Shown here: one piece after another, positions 1 to 9,360 of the stretch
How the letters are laid out: every line of letters starts with the position of its first letter
Numbering within the stretch: position 1 is the first letter of the stretch
DNA from: Icerya purchasi
Lineage: Eukaryota > Arthropoda > Insecta > Hemiptera > Monophlebidae
Assembly (NCBI GenBank): GCA_039619475.1
Contig: CM077115.1
Coordinates: forward strand, 157,765,774 to 157,829,773
Direction: 5' to 3'
Length of the DNA: 64,000 nucleotides
Program-made: the position numbers and the translations under genes
Notes under the pieces: generated by a model
Told to the model about the DNA's origin: nothing
What the model saw: only the letters and a program-made list of their open reading frames with translations
The model's database searches: none

Positions 1-2
1 AT

Positions 3-257
3 ATACAAAATAATGATTTAGATCTATATAAATAAATACTTGAGTGTACTAGAGCTCATTTACGTGCTACTGGTGTATTAAAGGGTACTACATTTCCTAA
101 ATACAGAAAAATAATACGTCCGATGTTTCAGTCTAATGGATCAAGTGTAAAAATTTACTATGATGGAGCAAAGACTAAGCATTGTGCTGATGGCGGAGTA
201 TGTCATGAAGATACACCGATCGATTATTCAGACGATCCTAATGAATTGGTTGAGTGA
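3..257 (+). pseudogene. Partial ORF, unrecognised, interrupted by a stop
   Basis: One reading frame enters from the left edge, meets an in-frame TAA at 33-35, then stays open from 36 to a TGA at 255-257 (73 codons). The open part has no early ATG. It looks protein-like rather than random: a basic start (around RAHLRATG), a central IIRPMF-like segment, a Cys pair in CADGGVC, and an acidic tail (SDDPNELVE). I do not recognise the family. It lies 590 bp before an orphan-family gene on the same strand, so it may be the end of a related locus or of another mobile or captured gene. The stop could be a real lesion or an intron boundary I cannot see. Confidence 0.35.
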
Positions 258-519
258 TTATTGTTATCGCATACATCTAAAAAAGTGTGAAATGTTGGTG
301 TAGATGATGAAATTCGAATGATTGAGGAAAAGTTGGTTGAAGAAGGATATATTCAGTTAAGTTAGTAGTTTTTTATGTTATCTTATTAGTGATGGAAGAC
401 GATATATTAAAATTTAAAAAATGAATTAATGTTCTCGTTTACCATCGATAATGATTATATTAAAGTCTATCCCTGCATGTACATAGCTGCACGTTAAGAT
501 CGTCTGATACAGCTGTTAA
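258..519. other. Non-coding, no gene seen
   Basis: AT-rich stretch after the left-edge ORF fragment. No ORF, repeat or RNA gene is recognised. Weak similarity to the upstream regions of the other two paralogues begins near 510. Confidence 0.5.
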
Positions 520-735
520 AACCGGATCTTGACCCTTACTTATACGTAAGATCTCATGTGTACATGCATACACTACCACAAACAAAATGTATATGTATGT
601 ACAAGTTCTTAACAACTTCATTCATCAATGTATGCAATCAACTTTCTCCGTTTGAAGGGTATTTTTCTGATGCAACATTTCATCGAATGCATCTAATTCA
701 AAGGTAGACATTATGTCAACTCTCTGAATAACTGT
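520..735 (+). promoter_or_regulatory. Conserved upstream block, copy 1
   Basis: This block resembles, in gene-sense orientation, the sequence upstream of the paralogues at 4983-6002 and 7548-8375. The best core is 640-708 and reads ACTTTCTCCG, then TTTTCTGATGCAACATTTC, then ATTCAAAGGTAG. The match weakens upstream into a tract rich in ACATGTACA-type sequence. The core ends about 140 bp before the ATG at 848. Conservation of a non-coding block in all three family members suggests a promoter or first untranslated exon, but it could also be part of an old duplicated unit. Confidence 0.6.
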
Positions 736-847
736 ATTCGCTCGCTTGTTATTAGTTTCACGAATTAGTGTTCTTCACACGTTTAAATTTTAGTTACTAT
801 TAAAAGTTTTAGTTTTTTTTCTTTTCTCTTTAATAACAACTGTAACA

Positions 848-1678
848 ATGATAGTAGCACGTGAGGTAATTATCGATATTCAATGTTTTAAATATGATAA
901 TGATACATACATCATTAAGGAACTTTCAATAATAAGTATCGATGGTGAAATTCAATTTCATAGAATTTACAAGCCTCCATTCGAATGGGATGTATTATCC
1001 AATAATAAAAAACAAGAAAACATGAGGATAATTCAAAACTGTCATTCAATTCCGTGGAATGCAGGAGATTACAATTATGAATCTATTGCTGGTGATATAG
1101 AAAATGTGTTGGAAGATTTGGAACCATTGAATATTTACGTTAAAGGAAATGAAAAAATTACCACTATATGGATAAAACTATTTGAAACATCACTTTCAAG
1201 ATTCAAGATTATTAATTTAGAAAAAGAATTCGGTATACCCAATTTAAGGAAATTAAATAATATGTATAAAGGAATATCAAGAGTTGTAAAATGTGATGCA
1301 CACACTGATAAAAACATACATAGGTGTTCATTGCAGAATGTATATGTGATGATGAAATGGTACGATGTAAATGTTAGACCTATATTATCATTAGTAAAAT
1401 ATTCTACGTGCGAGTTGATGCAAAATGTTACTGCAGAGATATTAATTAATGTATGCCCTCAAAAAATTTGCGATTTTTACAATAAATTACCTGTAGCACT
1501 GAAGAATGATCGACGTATCAAACACTTCTTACCATGTTTTAAACATCATAGCTATGATATTCCAGATTCTTTTCCACTCAGTGCAGTACATCCCACCTTA
1601 ATCAAAGATTGTCCGCAATGCAACCATGCAAGTTTGTTCGAATACCAACATAACCCGATCAAAGGAGCCAATTTGTGA
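848..1678 (+). CDS. Orphan family protein, paralogue 1 (276 aa)
   Basis: Intact single-exon ORF whose function is unknown. It shares a whole-length pattern with the minus-strand gene at 4983-6002: an opening segment (VIIDIQCF, then KELSIISIDG and HRIYKPPFEW), a middle part with INLEKEFGIPNL, a Cys/His segment (VVKCDAHTDKNIHRCSLQNV) and a tail with IKHFLPCFKHH and DCPQCNH. The Cys/His spacings suggest metal binding. The acidic residue in a beta-strand-like N-terminus could mean an exonuclease or RNase H-like fold, but that is inference only. It lacks the roughly 50-residue Ser/Asn-rich leader of the other two copies. The ATG is the first in frame and follows a T-rich leader; the conserved block at 520-735 lies just upstream. 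I recall similar uncharacterised proteins, often multicopy, in insect genomes. Confidence 0.7.
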   Translation: MIVAREVIIDIQCFKYDNDTYIIKELSIISIDGEIQFHRIYKPPFEWDVLSNNKKQENMRIIQNCHSIPWNAGDYNYESIAGDIENVLEDLEPLNIYVKGNEKITTIWIKLFETSLSRFKIINLEKEFGIPNLRKLNNMYKGISRVVKCDAHTDKNIHRCSLQNVYVMMKWYDVNVRPILSLVKYSTCELMQNVTAEILINVCPQKICDFYNKLPVALKNDRRIKHFLPCFKHHSYDIPDSFPLSAVHPTLIKDCPQCNHASLFEYQHNPIKGANL

Positions 1679-1945
1679 GCATTGTACGAATCATAATCTT
1701 GTAATTTTTCCATCTTTAAATTTTTTGTGATATTTATTTATTTTTTAAATTAATTTTCTTTTATTCTTGTTAATCGTTTGTAAATATATTACATGAATTA
1801 TATATATATTTTACATTTCATAATTTTTTTCGCGTGCGAATGGAATAATAAAAATAACTTTTTCTTTTTCCTTTAAATGTAAATATTATCTATATTCAAC
1901 TTCAATAATGAGTATAAACACTTTTTTTATTGTAAAATCATATGG
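1679..1945. other. 3' flank, no gene seen
   Basis: AT-rich sequence after the stop of paralogue 1. AATAAAAATAAC near 1846 could serve as a polyadenylation signal. No ORF is supported. Confidence 0.4.
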
Positions 1946-2417
1946 GTTCTAATTAGTGATGGGCAACTTCGAAATGATTCATTCGAATTATTTGATCGTT
2001 CGATGACTTTGAATGCATTCGATTGTTCCGTGGTTGCATTCGAAATGTTATTTCATTCGAATAATTCATTCGTATAATTCATTCTGATTCAAAACAATCA
2101 TTCGAAATGCTATTTCTCTCGGAAGAATCTAGTCAATGTTTAACGAATACTTCATTCGTTTGTGTTCGGATAGTTTCGGTTTTTATTCGAATAATTCATT
2201 CCTATTTGCAACAATCATTCGAAATGTTATTTCTCTCGAAAGAATCTAGGCGATGTTTAACGAATACTTCATTCGTTTGTGTTCGGATGGTTCCGATTTT
2301 TATTCGAATAATTCATTCGTATTCACAAAAATCATTCAATTGTTTTTTTTTTTTTTGACGATTATCAGTTGTTTCGATTGTAAAAACATTTCGAAATCTC
2401 ACATCACTAATTCTAAT
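1946..2417. mobile_element. hAT-type MITE with 8-bp target duplication
   Basis: The element runs 1954-2409 (456 bp). Its ends are inverted repeats: the left begins TAGTGATGGGCAACTTCGAAATG and the right, reverse-complemented, begins TAGTGATGTGAGATTTCGAAATG. It is flanked by direct repeats gttctaat (1946-1953) and attctaat (2410-2417), 7 of 8 matching. An 8-bp target duplication and a TAGTGATGGGCAA terminus fit hAT elements. The interior is ATTCGAAT/ATTCATTCG-rich and holds two 117-bp tandem units (2101-2217, 2218-2334). No transposase is encoded, so it is non-autonomous. Confidence 0.8.
2101..2334 (+). repeat. Two 117-bp tandem units inside the MITE
   Basis: Each unit starts TTCGAAATG and contains TTTCTCTCG, GTTTAACGAATACTTCATTCG and ATTCGAATAATTCATTC-like stretches. 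The period is a multiple of three, so both copies lie in one 83-codon ORF (2107-2358) with a 39-residue repeat. I treat that ORF as a by-product of the repeat and not as a gene. Confidence 0.75.
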
Positions 2418-4690
2418 ACATATACATAAGAAAATAATAAAAAAACGAGTAACAAATAAAAAAATAATAAACAGAGTGATAGCAATATGGTGTATTTAGA
2501 ATTTGCATCATCTAATACCTCAAGCATTGTATGTAGAATATAAAAATGAGTAAAAATAGCTATAATTAGAGAGAGTATGAATAAATTTTTAAAAAATATC
2601 AAAAAAAAAAAACCCATGTTATTTTCCGGTGGTGTTTGAAATGAAAATTTCTACATGTATTTAATGTGATAGTTGACGCAGGTGCGAAAATATGTTTAAT
2701 TTTTTCAAAATTTAATTCTAAAAACATTCGTGGAAAAGTAAATAAATTAAGTAAACATAGAAATTAGTAGGCATCATATAAAAAATTAAAACTTATGATG
2801 GAACTTAGAATATAGATGAATGAAAAAAAAGTTGTAATTGAATAGATTAATGAAAAAAACATAATAGTCTTTGTGTTTACGTTTCTTCTGTTTTGTTTTT
2901 TTTTTCGTTATGTTTAATGCATCATATTGCTTTTTATGTATAGCCTCTTCACTCTCTTGTTTTCAAAAGTATACTCTTCTGTCAATTACTTCTTTAAAAA
3001 AACTTTCCGAATTTTAGCATTTATCATATTATATGACATGTACAATAAATTAACAGATTCCATATTGGAGTGTAAAGAAAACTATTTTAAAAAATCTCTG
3101 AAATAAAAAATAATATAAAGAAAAAGAAGATTGTGAAGTAAAGAAAAAAAAACAAAAAACAGTGATTCTTCATGATATTTTTACTCCCCACCCTGGGGAC
3201 ATTTATTTTTGTAGAATTTAAATATTGTTGTAAAAGCAAGTATGATGTTATTTTGTATATCACAGGGTGAAAAAAAAATAATAATAATACGTTAATCATT
3301 GATTTAAAAATTATATTATCATACATTTCCAGCATCCGATGTTTGCATGTGCTTGTATAGAAAGCGTGTATACACATATACACGAATAAAATATAATACA
3401 TCCAAGGTATCTTGCATATTTCTGCTGTTGTCTAAAACCGTTAGAATATTAGGTAAAAGATTGAGTAAGATAAATACGATCGTAACACATTGTTTAAAGA
3501 AACAAAAATAAAAAATAAAATAGCATGATCGATTTAATTTGAATTTAGCAATATTTTTAGAACTAACATGAATTTTTTGTAAAACGCGAAAGAAAAAAAA
3601 AAGGAAAGAAAACAATGGTAAAATTTGTTAGTTTTACGGATAAATCAGTATAGTTGTATTTAACAATGCCTATGCAGTTAATAATCTTTTGTCATTCATT
3701 TAACCGTGCGCTCACACACATGCCCACATACATGTATACCGTTCTTAATGGTATGTTTATTATCAACTATCTCATTCATCCAGTTTTAAAGCTAATTTTC
3801 GGCCTTTTTTATAAAACTGCCTCGAAAAGGATGCTAACGGATATTTCATGTCTGCCACTGCAGTGCAGTTCTGCAATAATAAAGGTACATAATTTATCTC
3901 ACTCTCACTCTCTTATTCTATAAGCGGATCTCTACCTGTCGTTGCGATTCAACGGTTGTTTCTTATTAGCCATTTCGCACATTTCAAGCATACATACACA
4001 CACATGTTCACACATATTTACTCATCCTTACGCGCATGCAGTGTCGATACATGATCTGCAGGTGCTTCTATAATGACGAAGACTATTCGTAGACGTTCCT
4101 GTAGATTTCGAAATATTTTCGTATTGAAAAATTTTAAATGTAAAAAATGAAAAATCTTAGAACGAAACATTGAATAAAAATTTCCTTCATAATCTGTATT
4201 CCAAATAATAAGACTCGTACGTTTTCATCAGCTCCCTCCCTCACGTGTAAAAATTTAGCTTTTTATTTTCTCTCTCTGTCGTATCAGTCTATTTAAATGA
4301 AATGAATAATAATAATGAAAAAAATTTTTTTTAAAGATAATAAGTGTAAATTGAACGTTTTACAGAAATTTCCATCAAAGTTTGAAATCTATGTATTAGG
4401 TTTTGACCGTTTTTCAAATAAAGTCGTAGATTTACCATTCATATCGAGGAAAAAATAAAAAAATAATTTTTTTCATACTTGTATATGTAAGCATATACAC
4501 GCATGCATATGCTGAGAGATAAAAAAAAAAAAAAAAAAGAAAAAGGAAAAGATTATTTAAATTTAAATAAACAGTTACATAAATTGATTCGATTTCATCC
4601 ATACAACATATTAATTGAAATAGAATGAAATAATAAATGATGTGTTCGGTACTATAATGTCTGCGGTGTATCTAAATAATTTTAAAGTAA
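2418..4690. other. AT-rich intergenic region
   Basis: Low-complexity AT-rich DNA with A/T runs (for example near 4519-4538). ORFs of 72-104 codons on both strands are rich in Phe, Ile, Leu, Lys and Tyr and look like chance readings of A/T runs. No domain, repeat family or RNA gene is recognised. Confidence 0.5.
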
Positions 4691-4855
4691 TTATATGTCC
4701 ATGAAATAAAATAAAATGTAGGAAATGTATATTATTACATATTAAAATTCCATACATATATACATACATACATTATAATTTATGTGAAACAATGTAAAAG
4801 ATTTTGAAATGATAAAAATAAAAATGCGAGTAAAAGAAAAAAATATGGTTTTATT

Positions 4856-5010
4856 TCACATATTATACATACTACGCGACAATTGACTTTGGTACATTGA
4901 AAGGTAATTGTTATGTTCATATTCAACTTTCGTAGGATCTAGACAACTCCATCTTTCAAATTCCGCGCCTTTTATTGAATTTTTAATCCGTATGAATTGA
5001 ATGTTGACAG
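4856..5010 (-). pseudogene. Frameshifted C-terminal extension of paralogue 2
   Basis: Read in a different frame from the gene above, this stretch encodes a segment with FIRIKNS, a WSCLD motif and EYEHNN, ending in a TGA at 4856-4858. The C-terminus of paralogue 3 carries LIRIQSP, WGCLDS and EFEHNN at the same spacing and stops at a comparable point (7548). Either paralogue 2 lost its last ~46 residues to a frameshift near 5000, or paralogue 3 gained a tail by reading into former 3' sequence. Confidence 0.55.
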
Positions 5011-6002
5011 TCGTCGCAATCTTTTACTTTGACACAATTTCGAGTACTCCTGCGTAATGTATCACCGTCGATATAATATTCTTTATCATGTTCGTGATCG
5101 TAGCATGGTAGAAATGATTTTATCGTATCATCCTGTTTTAATCTGTCCGGTAAATATATATAAATGTCCCCGATGCAACTTGGAAATAATGTAATTATCA
5201 TTTCTTTGGTGGCTGTAATGAATAACTGGCTTAAATCATTTATATTGAGATTGTTCATAAGCTTCAGCGGACGGATAATGTGATCGTGCCATGTCCTCAT
5301 CACCATAACATTTTTCACCGCACATTGAAAAATATCATTCTCATAATGGTGTTTACAAGTTAGCAAATTGCTTATACCAGAGTATTCTTGATATAAATCA
5401 TCGATACTAGGTACTCGAAAGACTTTCTCCATATTAACGAGTTCGTAGTCCAAGTCACGCAACAATTCAGACTTTTCGTTAAGTTCCCATAATATAAGTT
5501 TTGCATAAGTGGTTAAAATATATACGCGAGCCTTCGGTTTTTCGGACAATATTGTGAATATATCGCGTGCCATGAATATTTCTTCCCGACAGGGAAATAA
5601 TGAGGGGTTTTTCAAGTAATGACTCACGGAAGAGCATTGTAAATGAGGCATTTTTGATGCAGACCATGCTCTGCTTGGCTTGTATAGCGTATGTAAATAC
5701 CTTCCGCCAGACATCTCAATCATCGCTAGTTCGGTTACTAGAAAACCATAATCAGAATCCTTATGGAAGCTGAAATCTACAAAATATTCTGCTATATCCA
5801 TCTGATCTGACAATAATACTGGACCAACGATTTTATGTGCAAAAGATGTTGATTCTGTTGAAGAATAGCCATCATCTGATTGCGGTAATTGAAGTGACGA
5901 AGACGTATGCGAGTCGCTATCACTTGCAAATAAATTCTGAATAAATTCAGCGTGCTTAATTGATTTTGAGTTGTTGCTTATGTTAACTATATTAGCGTTC
6001 AT
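4983..6002 (-). CDS. Orphan family protein, paralogue 2 (339 aa)
   Basis: Intact ORF of unknown function. The Ser/Asn-rich N-terminus (about residues 1-35, including SKSIKHAEFIQNLF) matches the start of the paralogue at 7548-8375. From about residue 70 it matches the gene at 848: YFVDFSFHKDSDYGFLVTEL, then HTLYKPSRAW, VFRVPSIDDLY, a Cys/His stretch CKHHYENDIFQCAVKNV, IKSFLPCYDHEHD and a final DCDDCQHSIH. It is thus the member that links the other two. The ATG is the first in frame. A conserved upstream block (6185-6400) precedes it on the same strand. The ORF may be shortened at its 3' end: just beyond the stop another frame matches the C-terminus of paralogue 3 (see 4856-5010). Cys/His pairs suggest metal binding; the biochemical role is unknown. 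Confidence 0.75.
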   Translation of the reverse strand: MNANIVNISNNSKSIKHAEFIQNLFASDSDSHTSSSLQLPQSDDGYSSTESTSFAHKIVGPVLLSDQMDIAEYFVDFSFHKDSDYGFLVTELAMIEMSGGRYLHTLYKPSRAWSASKMPHLQCSSVSHYLKNPSLFPCREEIFMARDIFTILSEKPKARVYILTTYAKLILWELNEKSELLRDLDYELVNMEKVFRVPSIDDLYQEYSGISNLLTCKHHYENDIFQCAVKNVMVMRTWHDHIIRPLKLMNNLNINDLSQLFITATKEMIITLFPSCIGDIYIYLPDRLKQDDTIKSFLPCYDHEHDKEYYIDGDTLRRSTRNCVKVKDCDDCQHSIHTD

Positions 6003-6184
6003 GATTGAATAATATGTATTTCAAACTTTTCACTAAAAAAAAGACAGAAAAAAATGATAGAGAAAAAAAGAGAAAAAACGTAGGAAATTATTTTCTTTAA
6101 CGTTGACGTAAATTTTTTAATAATGCGTGAACACAGATTCGACAAAATAGACATGTTTAACATAAAACTAATACTGACTGCTTA

Positions 6185-6400
6185 AATGATTCCGTTCGAT
6201 AGTCTATCTCATTAGCTACCTTTGAATTATGTGCGGCAGTGGGAATGTTACATCAGAAAATGTTGTTCCGTCGGAGAAAGCTGAATATATTTGTATACGA
6301 ACAGAGGACTTTGAGTGTATGCGCATATGTATGTGAGGGAGTGTGAAAAATATTCTTGTACCGAATAATGGTAAATAGCGTGCGAGCAATGTACAAGTGG
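6185..6400 (-). promoter_or_regulatory. Conserved upstream block, copy 2
   Basis: On the minus strand this is the counterpart of the blocks at 520-735 and 8525-8750. The core (6212-6281) carries CTTTCTCCG, then TTCTGATGTAACATTCCC and ATTCAAAGGTAGC. It ends about 210 bp before the ATG of paralogue 2. It is likely a shared promoter or 5' untranslated region. Confidence 0.6.
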
Positions 6401-6990
6401 TCTTGAAGGTATGCGAGTCATGCAGGTAATGGTTGCTGCGACGACGAGATGTATACCTGCAGAGTTTATCGATTCTTGGAAAAGAGGGATTGACGTTTGA
6501 AACAATAATGTCTTGAAACGAACGAAAAAATTATGTTTGTAGCGAACGATTAATATTAAAAATAATTGTGATGTTGATAAACATTTTTTTATTGGTCGGG
6601 GATTTTTCTTTCTCGAAAGGTTAAAATTATTTTGACAATGTTAATTGTATATGATGACATGACTGTGTAGGAAAAAGTAATACAGGTACAAAAAAATAAA
6701 GATCGTTAATAAAAAAATAAACATATAGAACTGCATGTGCGTGATAGAAGATATGTGTGTGGGAATGTACGGTACGCTTTCGAGTGAACCATTGATTAAT
6801 TTTTAGAATCGATAAAGTAAATAAAGATTTCGGTAATTTTAGCCGGGAGGGGCGGGGGTAGAAAAAATGAATTTTTAGGATTGAAAAAAAAAAAAAATGA
6901 AAAACACATTCGAATCAATTTTTGAAGAACTCGTAATAGAGTAACGTATAATGTAGAAGATTAGTGTGCTTTCACAACAGTCTGGATGTC
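6401..6990. other. Intergenic, no gene seen
   Basis: AT-rich with a short G-rich patch (about 6843-6857). An 85-codon minus-strand ORF at 6248-6505 overlaps the conserved upstream block and is not supported as a gene. Confidence 0.4.
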
Positions 6991-6992
6991 TG

Positions 6993-7262
6993 TTCGGATT
7001 AATTTTTTAAACCTTGGAAAACATACAGAAATACTTACGGACTGAAAATAATCGTAATGAGAAAAATAATAAAATATACTTGGACTAATTTTGAAAAAAG
7101 TACTAACACGAACGAATGACACGTGCACGAGAATGATGCGTGCGCATTCATTGAGGGGCGAGACATCGATAGATTTATTTTTTAGAACCGGGGAAAACAT
7201 ACATAAATACTTACGGATGGAAAAGTAATCGTAAGTGAGAAAAAATAATAAATATACTTAGA
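6993..7262 (+). repeat. Direct repeat, two ~90-bp copies
   Basis: About 6993-7085 and 7175-7262 are similar. Both hold ATTTTTTA, then GGAAAACATACA, then AATACTTACGGA, then AATCGTAA and GAAAAATAATAA, in the same order. The spacing is about 180 bp. The AATACTTACG motif recurs in the minisatellite at 8.9-9.36 kb, so the two may share an origin. Confidence 0.6.
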
Positions 7263-7547
7263 TACATGATATTGACTCAACTATTCAACGTAAGGATCAA
7301 GAGGCTTTAATACAGACTGGAGTTGGAAATATATTATCAACTATAGTAAAATCTAAAATTTTAAAATAATTTTAAGTTTATGAAATAAGAAATGTAAATA
7401 TATGAAACTATTTATTATTATTATATATTATATTCTAATAAAGTTTACATGTGTTATATATTTCGAAAGAAAACATTGTAAAAGTTTTTGAAAAATAAAA
7501 AATATGTGAAAAAGAAAAAAATGTACGTCTTTACTTTTTTTAATAGT

Positions 7548-8375
7548 TTACATACAATGCATGTTACGCCAACTGATCGCATCGCAACGGTGACTGTTGT
7601 TATGTTCAAATTCGTCCTTCATCGAATCCAGACATCCCCAGCACGAGAATTTGGCATTTGGCGATTGAATTCGTATGAGTTGATTAAATTTTTTAATCCA
7701 GGCAAACTGGAAATTACCATTCGAACCCCAGTACAACATATTTGTATGATTACGATGATTTAAAATACTATGGTTTTTTCGGAATGCATAAACGACTTTA
7801 ATTTTATACTTGCACGTTTCAGCATCGGCACCATCGGTTTCTATTAATTTGTATAAGTTAATAGATACACCATTCGTTCGTTCGAAGGTTTCAATATCTG
7901 CTAATGAACGTACCGGTAATCGTATGAAGTTGAAATCGTACACATTCTGTAATAAATTATACTGCCACATCGAAAACGGATTTTTCGTAAACTTTGCCAA
8001 AACGGCAAACAGAAAACTATTTTTATTCTCAGCGTCGTTCAGATCTTTTACGTAGATTACAGCGCGTCGATTGATTATTTCTTTCGGAAGTTCAACCTTT
8101 GACGGACTGACATCTTCAGATGGAGGTGGTAGCGGAATTTGCGTTAACGGTGGTGAATGTAAATATTGTGCGAACTGAGTCTGTGATAAATTATCTGCCT
8201 CTTGTGAATTTGTTGGATTTTGCGATATTGATGGTGGTGGTGGCGGTGGTGGCATATGTGTATCTGGAAAACCGCTCAGCGCAACATCGTCATTATCATA
8301 TTCGAAAAAATGTTGAATAAATTCTGCGGTATTTACTGGTTTCGAATTGTTCGCGGTAACAGTATCGGTATTCAT
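7548..8375 (-). CDS. Orphan family protein, paralogue 3 (275 aa, internally shortened)
   Basis: Intact ORF of unknown function. The first ~30 residues (NNSKPVNTAEFIQHFFEYD) match paralogue 2. A Pro-rich linker follows with a run of seven prolines near residue 45 (MPPPPPPPS) and further PPP stretches to about residue 85. The segment VIYVKDLNDAENKNSFLFAV corresponds to the opening strand of the family domain, but the next roughly 80-90 residues of paralogues 1 and 2 are missing, and the Cys/His motif (CxxH...C) is largely lost. The C-terminus has CWGCLDS and EFEHNN, matched by an alternative frame of paralogue 2. The conserved upstream block (8525-8750) lies on the same strand. It may be a degenerating or repurposed copy; an open frame of this length argues for recent or continuing selection. 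Confidence 0.65.
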   Translation of the reverse strand: MNTDTVTANNSKPVNTAEFIQHFFEYDNDDVALSGFPDTHMPPPPPPPSISQNPTNSQEADNLSQTQFAQYLHSPPLTQIPLPPPSEDVSPSKVELPKEIINRRAVIYVKDLNDAENKNSFLFAVLAKFTKNPFSMWQYNLLQNVYDFNFIRLPVRSLADIETFERTNGVSINLYKLIETDGADAETCKYKIKVVYAFRKNHSILNHRNHTNMLYWGSNGNFQFAWIKKFNQLIRIQSPNAKFSCWGCLDSMKDEFEHNNSHRCDAISWRNMHCM

Positions 8376-8524
8376 GATGATTGTAATGAAATAATTTTTA
8401 TGAAAACGAAAAAATTAAAAAAGTTATTAAAATCTTAAAAACTCGTGATGAACACTGCTTAGAGAACGTGTATGCGTTTGACGAGAAATTAATAGTGAAC
8501 GATCGAATGAATCCGTTCAATGGT

Positions 8525-8750
8525 CTACCTCATTAACTACCTTTGAATCGGGTGTGGCAGTGGAAATGTTGCGTCAGAAAAATGTCGTTCTATCGGAGAA
8601 AGTCGGTTACATATGTGTATACGAACAAAGTAGTCAAGGATATGGGTATAAGTGTGTTTATGTTAGTGTGTACATGTAGGGCGTGGTTCCGTAATAATGT
8701 ATCGACTGGAATAGAAATTATAAGAATATTAAGATCCTGTTTCAACGGTT
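8525..8750 (-). promoter_or_regulatory. Conserved upstream block, copy 3
   Basis: Minus-strand counterpart of 520-735 and 6185-6400. The core (8532-8603) reads CTTTCTCCG, then TTTTTCTGACGCAACATTTCC, then GATTCAAAGGTAGTT. It ends about 157 bp before the ATG of paralogue 3. Similarity to copy 1 continues upstream through a stretch rich in ACATGTACA and GGATCTT. Confidence 0.6.
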
Positions 8751-8899
8751 TTGAAAGTGTTTGCATGCAACGTCGCATATAGTGATGGCTGAAGCGAGTG
8801 TGTAGAAATAAAAAAATAAAAAAATATCTTAGGCTAATTTTATAATACTTACGCTCTGAAAAATAAAAAATAAAAATTACGTACGAATGGAAAAAGAGG

Positions 8900-9360
8900 A
8901 AGAAGGGGGGTTTAGGTTAGTTTCCAGCTTTAAATATTATACTTTGGTTAAATTCGGAATTTTTATACTTACGTGCAGAATTTTGGAAAATCGCGGTATC
9001 GCGAACGATTGACGAGTGCGCGGGAACGGCGCGTGCACCTTCTAAGTATGCTAGGAGGGCGAGCGGGGCTTAGGTTACTTTCATGCTTTAAATATTATAT
9101 TGAGGTTAATTTTTAAACGCATCGAATTATCGGAAATGCGGGGGAACGGCGCGTGCGCTTTAGAGATATGCCAGGAGGGCGAGCAGGGGTTTGGTTAGTT
9201 TTCAGCTTTAAATATTACACTTGGGTTAATTTCGGAATTTTTATACTTACACGTAGAATTTTGAAAAATCGCGGTATCGCTGTGGGCGGGAGGGAAGAGT
9301 GGGGACTTGGGTTAGTTTCGGGCTTTAAACATTATACTTGGGTTAATTTATAATCGGTTC
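8900..9360 (+). repeat. Diverged, GC-richer minisatellite, about four units
   Basis: Units of roughly 115-160 bp begin near 8910, 9069, 9187 and 9302. Each has GGTTAGTTTC- or GGTTACTTTC-like sequence, then GCTTTAAATATTATAC, then TTGGGTTAATT, and some continue with CGGAATTTTTATACTTAC, ATCGCGGTATCGC, GGGAACGGCGCGTGC and AGGAGGGCGAGC. Units differ by internal deletions. The GC content stands out against the AT-rich surroundings. No protein is supported. Confidence 0.7.

Noticed and set aside
2107..2358. 83-codon ORF with a 39-residue tandem repeat
   Set aside because: It lies wholly inside the hAT MITE and arises from the 117-bp repeat; no start context, homologue or domain.
3087..3923. Overlapping ORFs of 89-104 codons on both strands
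   Set aside because: Phe/Ile/Tyr-rich readings of A/T runs with no conserved motif.
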